64,000 bases of DNA from the NCBI RefSeq assembly GCF_009856365.1, contig NZ_WMEX01000007.1:124001-188000 (forward strand), read 5' to 3'. Below, one piece after another: positions 1 through 9,536 of this stretch. Each line of letters begins with the position of its first letter. Within the stretch, counting starts at the first letter, position 1. Under the pieces are notes generated by a model that did no database searches, was not told where the DNA came from, and saw only the letters and a program-made list of their open reading frames with translations. The translations under genes and the position numbers were made by a program. Source of the DNA: Vreelandella halophila (GTDB lineage: Bacteria > Pseudomonadota > Gammaproteobacteria > Pseudomonadales > Oleiphilaceae).

Positions 1-668
1 ATGGCCTGCTCGGCCTGCTGGTTCCGGGCATCCCCCATGTTCCGGGTCAGTGCGCCCAGCAGCGAGGCTGCAATGGCGCCGCCCCACAGGATGGCCGGGC
101 TGCTGATGCCGTAGATGATCAGGTCCGAGGGGCGGCGTCTGAGCAGCTCCTGGCTGGCGGGAGAGTCGGCACCGGGGACCTCTGCCTCCGGCGCCTGCCG
201 GGAGGGCGTTTCATGCAGGGCGCGATCCCGGAGGCCTTCCGCCTCAGCAAGGGGAATGCCGGGCAGGTGCACCTCTTCGCTGGCGGAGCCCGCGGATTCA
301 ATGGTCAGCCGAGCGAGCCCGAAAGGCCTGAGGTAGACCGGGCGCTCGAGCCGCACGTTCTGTATGCGTTCGAACGCCAGGGTCAGCTTGTGCCGGGTGA
401 ACACACCCTGTTGCACCTGGAGGGCGCCGTCGTGGACACGGTAGAGGAACCGGAGCCAGCCCATGACCGCCATGGCCACACCGAGGAGGACCAGTGTCAG
501 GGCCGTGGTGGCGATCATCAGGGGGGATTCGCGTGCGAACGCCACCGTACCCGCGACCAGCCCCAGCAGTGGGCCCGGATTGCTGCCCACCAGCTGGCGC
601 AGGAAGGTCAGGCCGTGATGGATGATGGCCAGGGGCGAGACCCGGTGCCAGTCACTGCTGTACGTCAT
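1..668 (-). CDS. PH-like (bPH2) membrane protein, YdbT-like, partial
   Basis: Only the N-terminal 222 codons are inside the window; the gene runs off the left edge. The protein has two N-terminal membrane segments (roughly residues 25-65), then a bPH2-type stretch containing RVHDGALQVQQGVF and RIQNVRLERP, and a further hydrophobic segment near the edge. The ATG overlaps the last 17 nt of the upstream YdbS-like gene, so the two are translationally coupled. Paired bPH2 membrane proteins of the YdbS/YdbT kind are common in bacteria, but their molecular role is poorly defined. Family assignment is by motif and pairing; the function is open. Confidence 0.75.
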   Translation of the reverse strand, partial: MTYSSDWHRVSPLAIIHHGLTFLRQLVGSNPGPLLGLVAGTVAFARESPLMIATTALTLVLLGVAMAVMGWLRFLYRVHDGALQVQQGVFTRHKLTLAFERIQNVRLERPVYLRPFGLARLTIESAGSASEEVHLPGIPLAEAEGLRDRALHETPSRQAPEAEVPGADSPASQELLRRRPSDLIIYGISSPAILWGGAIAASLLGALTRNMGDARNQQAEQA

Positions 669-1203
669 CGTCCCCGCCGGTGTGCTCCGGGTTCTCTGTA
701 TCGTCGGCCTGATTAAGCAGGTACTGGCGCAGCTGCTGCCCCAGGGTCTCCTCCAGTCCCGGAATCACCAGGTCCGCCTGCTGGCCACCGGCGCCGTAGC
801 ACTTGAGAGTGACCAGCCCGAACCAGCGTTCCAGCGGGCCGTTCTCGGTCTGGATGTGCTGGATGCGGTTGCGTGGGATAACGGTGGTGCTTTTCCAGAA
901 CAGGCCTTCATGGAAGAGGACATCCTGCTCGCGGATGGCATAGCGCTTGACCCTGGCGGCGGGATAGCTGAGCAGGGTGGGTATCAGCAGTACCAGCCAC
1001 GCGGCCGCCACCAGCATGGCGCTGAGGGGGATGACACCCAGGGCGCTGAGCGCCAGCCCGGCGGCCCCGGCCGGCAGCCAGAATGCGAGTCCGCTCAGCA
1101 GGACCATGCGCGCATAGTCCGGCGCCAGGTGCTGCCACTGTGCTTCCTCAATGCTGGGCAGCTGTTGGGGGAGCAGGCTATGGTTGGAGAAAGACGTCTG
1201 CAT
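652..1203 (-). CDS. PH-like (bPH2) membrane protein, YdbS-like
   Basis: A 183-residue protein. It has two membrane helices at about residues 33-78, then a bPH2 domain with RYAIREQDVLFHEGLFWK, the strongly conserved VIPRNRIQHIQTENGPLERWFG, and GLVTLKCYGAGG. This arrangement matches the short YdbS partner of YdbS/YdbT pairs. The start at 1203 is chosen because the membrane part follows at a normal distance; an ATG two codons upstream (1209) is equally possible. It is divergent from the beta-barrel-like gene at 1225, so both promoters must lie in or around the short gap. The downstream partner overlaps it by 17 nt. Role not known; probably a membrane-stress or envelope function (inference). Confidence 0.8.
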   Translation of the reverse strand: MQTSFSNHSLLPQQLPSIEEAQWQHLAPDYARMVLLSGLAFWLPAGAAGLALSALGVIPLSAMLVAAAWLVLLIPTLLSYPAARVKRYAIREQDVLFHEGLFWKSTTVIPRNRIQHIQTENGPLERWFGLVTLKCYGAGGQQADLVIPGLEETLGQQLRQYLLNQADDTENPEHTGGDDDVQQ

Positions 1204-1224
1204 GGGCATCCAGGGGAGCCGGAT

Positions 1225-2055
1225 ATGGGAGTGACGAGTATCAGGGGCGTGCGCCCACTGTTGCAAGCGCTTGCCGGGCTGACCCTCATGTTTCCGGCCG
1301 CAGTCTGGGGTTACGGTTCTCTGGAATGGCAGCAGTGGCGGGATTACGACGCGCCGGGCCCCGCGACGGCCGCGGAGCCCGTCAGCCGTTCGGTTCGCGG
1401 TCTGCAGGTGGGAGACCGGCATGGGCTGCGTTTTGTGTGGGATTACCAGCCACTGCGGATCCGGTCCGGCCAGCCCGCCCACAATGGCCACCTGCACCGT
1501 ATGGCGCTGGAGACCCGGCAAGAGCGCGGCGCCTGGAAGCTTTATGCCAGGGCAGGCATCCATGCGACTTCCAATGTGCTCAAGCATCAGGAACCCCATT
1601 CCGATGTCTGGGTCGGGCGTCTCGGGCTCTGGCGTGACCTGACTGCCAGCGGAGGCTGGGCGCTCGGGGTGCGTGGGGACCATCGCTTTGGTCGTTTCCA
1701 GTGGGTGCCGGCGCTGCGTGGTGGCTTTGCCGCGGGTTACGGGCAGGTGACGCTTGACCTCCCGAGGATGGTGCGGTGGCGAAGCCCGCACGGGCGCTGG
1801 TCTCTGAAGGCGGCACGCCAGGGTGAAAAATGGGGAGCTCTGGACGACCAGCGCGGGCTTGAGAGTACGATCCGGCTTGAGGAGTGGCAACTGACCCTGA
1901 TCCGGCGCTTCAGTTCCCTGTACCGGGGGATGGGCGTGGAGCTCGGGGCTGGCATGAGCCTGGATACCCGTGTGCGCTACCGGGAGGAAAATGGCCGGCT
2001 GATACGGCAGACACTGGGAGATCAGCCGTTCCTGCTGGTCCGACTGCACTGGTGA
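1225..2055 (+). CDS. exported outer-membrane beta-barrel-like protein
   Basis: A 276-residue protein with a signal peptide (residues about 1-27, ending near FPAAVWG). The rest has alternating hydrophobic/polar strands, many Trp, Arg and Gly, and a terminal aromatic (VRLHW), as in outer-membrane barrels. AGGGGAG 5-10 nt upstream supports the ATG at 1225. The open frame extends far upstream on this strand, but that part is antisense to the YdbS-like gene. The C-terminal pattern GVELGAGMSLDTRVRYREE followed by a closing strand is typical of small barrels. I do not recognise a named family; localisation is inferred. Confidence 0.7.
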   Translation: MGVTSIRGVRPLLQALAGLTLMFPAAVWGYGSLEWQQWRDYDAPGPATAAEPVSRSVRGLQVGDRHGLRFVWDYQPLRIRSGQPAHNGHLHRMALETRQERGAWKLYARAGIHATSNVLKHQEPHSDVWVGRLGLWRDLTASGGWALGVRGDHRFGRFQWVPALRGGFAAGYGQVTLDLPRMVRWRSPHGRWSLKAARQGEKWGALDDQRGLESTIRLEEWQLTLIRRFSSLYRGMGVELGAGMSLDTRVRYREENGRLIRQTLGDQPFLLVRLHW

Positions 2056-2109
2056 TCTATACTGGACTGATTACCGGGCATTCATGAAACGGCTGTAGCG
2101 AGAGGTGTC

Positions 2110-3552
2110 ATGGCCGAAACGGAATCCACACAGCCCCCGACCCGCGGGTCGCCCAATAACTGGGTGCAGTACCTGAGCCAGGTGGAAATGCCGGTTCTGG
2201 CGGAAACGCTGAGAGAGATCAGCAAGCTGACGGACAGCGACAGCTCCACCGTCAACCAGCTGGCGGATGTCATCCTCAAGGACGCGGACCTGACCTCTCA
2301 GGTCCTGAGACTTTCCAACACGGTGTTCTACAACCGCTCCCGGGTGAGCGTGAGCACCGTCAGCCGGGCCATCACCCTGATCGGTTTTGATGCGGTGCGG
2401 GCCATGGCGATCTCGTCCCTGGTGATCGATGCACTGCTCTCGCGCAATCCACGTACTCACCTGCTGCGTTGTCTGGCGCGGTCGCTGCATGCGGCCGTCC
2501 AGGCCCGCTCTCTCCTGCCTTCACGCAGTGGCGAGAAAAAGGAGGAGGTCTTTGTGGCCGCGCTGCTCAGCCATATCGGCGAGCTGGCGTTCTGGGCCTG
2601 CCGTATTCCCCAGGCCGATGAGCTGGACCGTAAGATGAACCAGATGGATCCCGTGGAAGCCCAGAAGGAGGTTATCGGAGCAAGCTTTGCCAGCATCACG
2701 CGGGGGCTTGTGAGCACCTGGTCTCTCGGACCACTGGTGAGCGAGGTGGTTTCGTCGGGGCGCGCGAACTCAGCGGCGTCGTCACTGGTGCGCTATTCAC
2801 TGACACTGGCGGAAGCCTCTGAGCGCGGCTGGCAGGATCGGGAAGTGGATCAGGTCGTGGACAAGCTGGCCCGATCACTGAAGCAGCCCAAGGATGAGTT
2901 ACTCGAAAGCATCCAGGAGAACTCCCGCGAAGCGGCGGAGGTGGCGGTGTCTTACGGTATGCCCCAGGTCACGGCTCTGCTGCCGGATCGGGATGACAGT
3001 GGTGCTCAGGGTGAAGGCCAGCTGGACTCCCACGGTGACCCCATGCTGCAGCTCCAGATCCTGCGGGAGCTGTCGGAACTGTTGGTCGACAACCCGGACC
3101 TGAACCTGGTGTTCCAGACGGTGGTGGAAGGCATGCACCGTGCCATCGGGCTCCAGAGGGTGGTGCTGCTGATGCGCGATCCCAAGGGCAATCACCTGGT
3201 CACTCGCAAGGTTCTGGGTGAGGGGACAGCGCACTGGCGGGATGAATTCATCATCGATATGAACGATCGGGATGCGTTACTGACCAGGGCAGTACTGCGG
3301 GGCGAGTCGTTTCACCTGGAAAAGCCGCAGGAGAAGCCCTGGAAAAATCTGGATCGACCAGGGTTCGATCGCCACATCGGGCGCCGTGCCGGCCTGTTCG
3401 GTCCGCTGATGGTGGGCGAACGGGTCGTTGGCCTGTTCTATTCGGATAACAGTGATCTGTTCCAGCCCCCGGGCCAGGAACAGTTCCAGGCGTTCAGCCA
3501 CTTTGTGCAGCAGGCCCAGCTCTGTCTGAACAACCTCTCCGAGAAGGGCTGA
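2110..3552 (+). CDS. HDOD domain and GAF domain signalling protein
   Basis: 480 residues. The N-terminal half (about 20-220) is an HDOD domain: LPVLAET-like opening (VEMPVLAETLREIS), a DADLTSQVLRLSNTVFY segment and AITLIGFDAVRAMAISSLV. A C-terminal GAF domain covers about 320-475 (LNLVFQTVVEGMHRAIGL, and GRRAGLFGPLMVGERVVGLFY). HDOD proteins lack the HD catalytic residues and usually act as signalling scaffolds. The sensed ligand of the GAF domain cannot be told from sequence. AGAGGTGT precedes the ATG. It stands alone between the barrel gene and fadH. Confidence 0.85.
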   Translation: MAETESTQPPTRGSPNNWVQYLSQVEMPVLAETLREISKLTDSDSSTVNQLADVILKDADLTSQVLRLSNTVFYNRSRVSVSTVSRAITLIGFDAVRAMAISSLVIDALLSRNPRTHLLRCLARSLHAAVQARSLLPSRSGEKKEEVFVAALLSHIGELAFWACRIPQADELDRKMNQMDPVEAQKEVIGASFASITRGLVSTWSLGPLVSEVVSSGRANSAASSLVRYSLTLAEASERGWQDREVDQVVDKLARSLKQPKDELLESIQENSREAAEVAVSYGMPQVTALLPDRDDSGAQGEGQLDSHGDPMLQLQILRELSELLVDNPDLNLVFQTVVEGMHRAIGLQRVVLLMRDPKGNHLVTRKVLGEGTAHWRDEFIIDMNDRDALLTRAVLRGESFHLEKPQEKPWKNLDRPGFDRHIGRRAGLFGPLMVGERVVGLFYSDNSDLFQPPGQEQFQAFSHFVQQAQLCLNNLSEKG

Positions 3553-3580
3553 CTCCTGCCCCGATGCGGTGTTGTGCTAG

Positions 3581-5674
<2,094 letters not shown>

Positions 5675-5681
5675 GGAAGAA

Positions 5682-5699
5682 GGGGGCCAGAAGGCCCCC
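5682..5699 (+). terminator. hairpin after fadH
   Basis: A 7-bp perfect GC stem (GGGGGCC / GGCCCCC) with an AGAA loop begins 8 nt after the fadH stop. There is no U-run after it, so it may work as an mRNA 3'-end stabiliser rather than a true intrinsic terminator. Confidence 0.5.
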
Positions 5700-5752
5700 C
5701 GAGGATGTGACGTCCCTGTCATGCCATGACCCTGGTGGGTCGATTGCCCAAG

Positions 5753-5777
5753 ATCGAAGCTTGGCTTCGATGGTTTT
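5753..5777 (+). terminator. hairpin with short T-run
   Basis: An 8-bp perfect stem (ATCGAAGC / GCTTCGAT, loop TTG) is followed by GGTTTT. It could end any fadH readthrough, just before an AT-rich stretch with a Fur-like site. Confidence 0.4.
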
Positions 5778-5786
5778 CATATTAGA

Positions 5787-5801
5787 TGATAAGCAATCTC
5801 A
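5787..5801 (+). promoter_or_regulatory. Fur-box-like site with no protein gene downstream
   Basis: TGATAAGCAATCTCA agrees with the 7-1-7 Fur consensus TGATAATnATTATCA at 11 of 14 defined positions. It sits in an AT-rich island (about 5775-5830) that stands out from the GC-rich surroundings, and overlaps a weak possible promoter (TTGGCT at 5761, GATGAT at 5785). No protein-coding gene starts downstream on the plus strand. Confidence 0.35.
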
Positions 5802-5909
5802 AATGCAAACAAAAATCCATTAATATGTAGAAAGGCGTGACCGCATCCCTGAGGTTTAAAGGGGACGCGCCTCGTCCACCATGAAAAAAGGGCCCGAGGG
5901 CCCTTTTTC
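5797..5909 (+). ncRNA. possible iron-regulated small RNA
   Basis: This is a gene-free stretch of about 110 nt. It lies between a Fur-like site and a strong hairpin with T-run (5885-5908). It can form an internal stem (AGGCGTG about 5833 with CGCGCCT about 5868, one G-U pair) followed by the terminator hairpin. That is the size and layout of RyhB/PrrF-type RNAs, but I see no recognisable RyhB core sequence. The terminator also serves the convergent TonB receptor gene, so its presence alone is not proof of a small RNA. Confidence 0.25.
5885..5908. terminator. bidirectional intrinsic terminator
   Basis: AAAAAGGGCCC, loop GA, GGGCCCTTTTT: an 11-bp stem counting the A/T ends, with T-runs on both strands. 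It lies 47 nt beyond the stop of the TonB receptor gene (minus strand) and would also end any plus-strand transcript from the AT-rich island. Confidence 0.85.
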
Positions 5910-5955
5910 CATCACTGTTGCATTTCTGTCAGTCCGCACTGTCCGTGGGGGCATG

Positions 5956-8295
5956 TCAGAAGTTCACTTCAACACCGGCCCAGTAGGTGCGTGGCATGCC
6001 AGGGCGGGCACCCGCCGGGTTCCAGGATGAGATGTATTCCTCATCCGTGGCGTTCTCGACGCTCACAATACCGCTCACCTGTTCGGTGAAGGCGTAGCGT
6101 CCGGAAACATCCACCAGGAACCGGGATTCAATGGTCTCGTCCGCGGGGATAGCGCCGCTGCCGGCCTCGGAACGGGCATCGCTGACGTAGTTGCCGGTCA
6201 CGTCACCGGACCAGGGACCGGTCTCGATGCCAGCGCTGACGGTCAGCTGATGCTCGGGGATATCCGGCAGCTCATCGCCTTTCTGCGCATCGCCCCAGGA
6301 GGCGAATTCGCGGTCAATGTTGTTGCTCGTGAACTCTGACTCGGTGTAGGTGTAGGTCACGCTGAGTGGCAGGTTGAGGCCGAGCTGCTGATCCGCGCCC
6401 AGATCGTAGAGTGCTGTTGCTTCCAGGCCCTGGATCTCGACTTCACCACCATTGAAGGTTTCACCGTTCTGGACTTGCTGGCTGTTACACCCGGAGGAGA
6501 GGCTGCATTCGGCCAACAGGTTGTCGTAGTCGTTGTAGAATGCGATCAGCTCGGAGGAGAAGGCACCCTGATTGTAGCGTGCGCCCAGCTCGTAGTTGAT
6601 GCTGGTTTCCTCTTCCGCATCCGGCTTGGAGCCAGCGGGGGAGAAACCACGGTGCACACCCCCCAGCAATGTCAGTGCGTCGCTGACCTGGTAGGTGGCG
6701 CCGATGCCCGGTGTGACCACATCGTAGCTGTTCTCCCGGCCACCGCTGACGGTGCTCCGCGCCACATCAGCGAACTCCGTGCGTTCAAGATCAATGGACT
6801 CGTAACGCACCCCCGGCATCACCTGCCAGCGGCCGAAGGACATGGTGTTGAGCACGTAGCCGGCAATGGCATCCGCCTCGGTCTTGCGGTTGGAGCCGGT
6901 GCGCGGGCCGCCACTGGTGCCGGTGAACACCATGGAGCCGGTCTCCGTCATGGCGTACTCATCGTCCCACTCATGCCGGTCGATTTCGTCCTCGTGGACG
7001 CGTAGACCCACGTCCAGGTCGTGCTTGATGTCGCCGGTTTCAAAGCGATAGCCGAGTTCCGTCTGGATGCCCTGGCTGTAGTACTTGCGGTTGCCGGCAT
7101 CCACCTGGCCGACAAACTCGTTTGAACCACCGAAGGCATTGGCCGAGGAAGGTTCTCCTTTGATCCAGGCCAGTCGATCCGAGAACTGGCCTGGATTTCC
7201 AATGATGTTGCTATGGCTTTCACCAGTGTCATCCACTGCTGACAGGCCATTGGAGCTCTGGCTACCACTTGAATCAGCAACACCGCCCAGCTTGTACCAG
7301 TTCCGCTCAAAATTGTTCCGGTAGAGCGTGGTGCTCAGGTCGAGATCCTCCGAGAATTCGATGTAGTGGGTCAGGCTGTACTGCTCGCGCTCGCTGTGGA
7401 AGCGATCCTGGGCCGAGGCGGCATAGCGGCGGTAGGGATCCTTCCGGAAATCGGAAAGGGTCTGGCCCATGTAGCTTTCGTTGGCGTCGCGCTCGCCCAT
7501 GCCAACCTTCAGGTCCACCTGCTGGTAGTACTCGGTGCCCGGAGCGGAGTGCCAGCGCAGCTTGCCCACGAATTCGCGGCGTTCAAAACCGGTGTCCTGC
7601 TCGCTCAGGTTCTCGCTGCGCTCGCCCTGCACATCACGCGGCGTATCCAGGTCGCGGAAGCCATCGGAACCATCGGTGTAGCCCTCGATCATCCAGCCCC
7701 ACTGCCCCTCGGAGCCGCCAATGTGGGCATGATGGCGCTCACCGCCGTCGGAGCCGAGCATGGACTGGATGCGGCCACTGAATTCCTCGGATGGGATCGG
7801 CGTCGAGATCATGTTGAGGGCGCCGCCATTGGTGTAGGGGCCGTACTGGATGGCGCTGGAGCCCTTGCGGACCTCCACATTGTGCATGCGCCCAACCGGC
7901 GGGAAGTAGTAGGCGGAAGGGGCTGCATAGGGAGCAGGAGCGGCCAGGATGCCGTGCTCCATCAGCGTGATCTTGCTGCTGCGGCCGGTAGCCGTGCCCC
8001 GCATGCCGATGTTCGGGAAGAGACCGAAACCGTCCTCCTGGCGCATGTTCACGCCCGGGATCTGCCTGAGCACCCGGATGGGGTCACCGTAGTTGTGTCG
8101 GTCGAGGGCTTCTTCATCGATTACATGGGCCGAGCCGGGCACATTGCTGATGCGTTCCGGTCCGCCGGTGATGGTCAGCTGATCCAGCCTGAAATCCTGC
8201 TGGGATCCGCCTTCCTGAGCCTGGGCGGCGCCGGTTGTGAGTGCAGCGGCAACGGCTAGTGCGAGGGTTCTGCGTCGGGAGTGGATTGTCTGCAT
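5956..8295 (-). CDS. TonB-dependent outer-membrane receptor, FecA-like siderophore type
   Basis: 779 residues with a signal peptide ending ...TTGAAQAQ. The plug domain follows (about 30-160: RISNVPGSAHVIDEEAL, IRVLRQIPGVNMRQEDG, NIGMRGTATGRSSKITLMEHG, VEVRKGSSAIQYGP), then a 22-strand-type barrel ending in the classic aromatic strand YWAGVEVNF. The plug most resembles ferric citrate/FecA-type receptors; the true ligand is not determined. It is a single gene with no fecIR partners next to it. A Fur box overlaps the start of transcription, so it should be induced under iron limitation. It ends at a bidirectional terminator. Confidence 0.9.
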   Translation of the reverse strand: MQTIHSRRRTLALAVAAALTTGAAQAQEGGSQQDFRLDQLTITGGPERISNVPGSAHVIDEEALDRHNYGDPIRVLRQIPGVNMRQEDGFGLFPNIGMRGTATGRSSKITLMEHGILAAPAPYAAPSAYYFPPVGRMHNVEVRKGSSAIQYGPYTNGGALNMISTPIPSEEFSGRIQSMLGSDGGERHHAHIGGSEGQWGWMIEGYTDGSDGFRDLDTPRDVQGERSENLSEQDTGFERREFVGKLRWHSAPGTEYYQQVDLKVGMGERDANESYMGQTLSDFRKDPYRRYAASAQDRFHSEREQYSLTHYIEFSEDLDLSTTLYRNNFERNWYKLGGVADSSGSQSSNGLSAVDDTGESHSNIIGNPGQFSDRLAWIKGEPSSANAFGGSNEFVGQVDAGNRKYYSQGIQTELGYRFETGDIKHDLDVGLRVHEDEIDRHEWDDEYAMTETGSMVFTGTSGGPRTGSNRKTEADAIAGYVLNTMSFGRWQVMPGVRYESIDLERTEFADVARSTVSGGRENSYDVVTPGIGATYQVSDALTLLGGVHRGFSPAGSKPDAEEETSINYELGARYNQGAFSSELIAFYNDYDNLLAECSLSSGCNSQQVQNGETFNGGEVEIQGLEATALYDLGADQQLGLNLPLSVTYTYTESEFTSNNIDREFASWGDAQKGDELPDIPEHQLTVSAGIETGPWSGDVTGNYVSDARSEAGSGAIPADETIESRFLVDVSGRYAFTEQVSGIVSVENATDEEYISSWNPAGARPGMPRTYWAGVEVNF

Positions 8296-8344
8296 GGTTT
8301 TCTTTCTTCTCCGCTGGACTGAGCTTGAAGTTGATAAAGAAACG

Positions 8345-8361
8345 TAATGAGAACGATTATT
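8345..8361 (-). promoter_or_regulatory. Fur box of the TonB receptor gene
   Basis: TAATGAGAACGATTATT matches 13 of 17 positions of the corresponding part of the Fur consensus. It lies just downstream of the -10 element of the receptor promoter (8371-8399), where bound Fur-Fe(II) would block transcription. Confidence 0.75.
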
Positions 8362-8370
8362 GTGCGCAAA

Positions 8371-8399
8371 AGATTATTTAAAGCTTAACGCGGTGTCAA
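8371..8399 (-). promoter_or_regulatory. sigma-70 promoter of the TonB receptor gene
   Basis: On the minus strand TTGACA (8399-8394), 17-nt spacer, TAATCT (8376-8371). The predicted start of transcription near 8364 falls at the edge of the Fur box. Confidence 0.75.
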
Positions 8400-8417
8400 T
8401 CTTTTATTTTCCTCAGG

Positions 8418-9434
8418 TTATCCGGAGGGCGTTGAAGGCAGGAACCGGCTGCGGTAGGCCCCCGGCGTCATGCCGGTACGGGCATGGAAGAGCCGGGAAA
8501 AGGCGCTGGTGTCTTCGTAACCCACGGCCCGGGTGATTTCCGCCAGGCGCCGGTGGGGCTGTTCCAGCAGTTTCTTGGCCTTTTCCACGCGCAGTTGCTG
8601 GAGGTAGCGCAGGGGGGTATCGCCGGTGGCATTGCGGAAGCGGCGCTTGAAGGTGCGCGGGGTCATATGGAAGTGCTCGGCCAGCTGGTCAATGCGGATG
8701 GACTCGGCGAGGTGTTCCGCAAGCCAGTCCTGTACCGCGCTGATGGCCTCGTCCTGGTGGTAGCGCCGCGCGTGGATGCTGCCATAGGCGGCCTGGCTTT
8801 CCCGGCCCATGTCCATCACGAAGGCCCGGGCCAGGGCACGGGCCGTATCCACGCCGCAGTAGCGCTCCACGAGGAAGAGGCCGAGGTCCAGCCATGCCAT
8901 GCCGCCGCCGGCGCAGAAGACGTTGTCATCCGCGGTGATCAGCCGGTGGGGGCGCAGGTCCACTTCCGGGTAGCGTTCACGGAACAGGCCACTGTAGCCC
9001 CAGTGAGTGGTGGCCTCGCGACCGTCCAGCAGGCCGGCCTCCCCCAAAAGGAAGGCGCCGGTGCAGTTGCTGGCCAGGTCGCGGCCTTCGTCGTGCCACC
9101 GCTGGAGGAGGGGAAGCAGCGTCCGGTTGGCATCCAGGGTCCCGTCAATGTCGCCGCCGATGGTGGGAATGATCACCAGATCGGCCTGTGGTGCCGTGTC
9201 CCAGCGGCTGCCGGCCATCAGGCTGACGCCATTGACGCAGTGGCAGGGGCCACCGTCAGCGGTCGCGAGGGTAACGCTGAACCTTGGTTCCGGCTGTTGA
9301 TCGTGGATACGGGCCCAGGTTACGCCCGCCATCCGGAACAGATCCATGACGCCGGTAATGGCGGTGGCCAGGGCTTTCTCAAAGCCGATGATGGTGACCT
9401 GGTAGTGCTCGGGTTGGGGCATTCTGGCATCCAT
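8418..9434 (-). CDS. GlxA-family transcriptional regulator (DJ-1/PfpI plus AraC HTH)
   Basis: About 338 residues. The N-terminal DJ-1/PfpI-like domain (about 10-180) keeps the nucleophile-elbow Cys in SNCTGAFLLGEAGLLDG and the GGG segment CAGGGMAWLDLG. The C-terminal AraC-type double HTH (about 235-330) has IDQLAEHFHMTPRTFKRRF and EITRAVGYEDTSAFSRLF. It is divergent from the acyl-CoA dehydrogenase/crotonase pair 102 nt away, so it probably controls that pair. The start is uncertain: ATG at 9434 (MDAR) is chosen, with 9422 and 9464 as alternatives. The inducer is unknown. Confidence 0.85.
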   Translation of the reverse strand: MDARMPQPEHYQVTIIGFEKALATAITGVMDLFRMAGVTWARIHDQQPEPRFSVTLATADGGPCHCVNGVSLMAGSRWDTAPQADLVIIPTIGGDIDGTLDANRTLLPLLQRWHDEGRDLASNCTGAFLLGEAGLLDGREATTHWGYSGLFRERYPEVDLRPHRLITADDNVFCAGGGMAWLDLGLFLVERYCGVDTARALARAFVMDMGRESQAAYGSIHARRYHQDEAISAVQDWLAEHLAESIRIDQLAEHFHMTPRTFKRRFRNATGDTPLRYLQQLRVEKAKKLLEQPHRRLAEITRAVGYEDTSAFSRLFHARTGMTPGAYRSRFLPSTPSG

Positions 9435-9536
9435 GGCTGGCAGGATCCGCCAATATTGTGTCATTGATGACAGTAGGCGGCCATGGTCGGTTGTGGCAGT
9501 GTGGGCATGGAATGAATCACTGGAGACCCCATCGCC

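Noticed and set aside
622-1224. Upstream extension of the plus-strand beta-barrel frame (open from 622)
   Set aside because: It is antisense to the YdbS-like gene, has no ribosome site at 622, and the signal peptide begins only at 1225.
1204-2049. Upstream extension of the minus-strand YdbS-like frame
   Set aside because: It lies antisense to the beta-barrel gene; composition is Pro/Arg/His-rich without domain features, as in chance open frames of GC-rich DNA.
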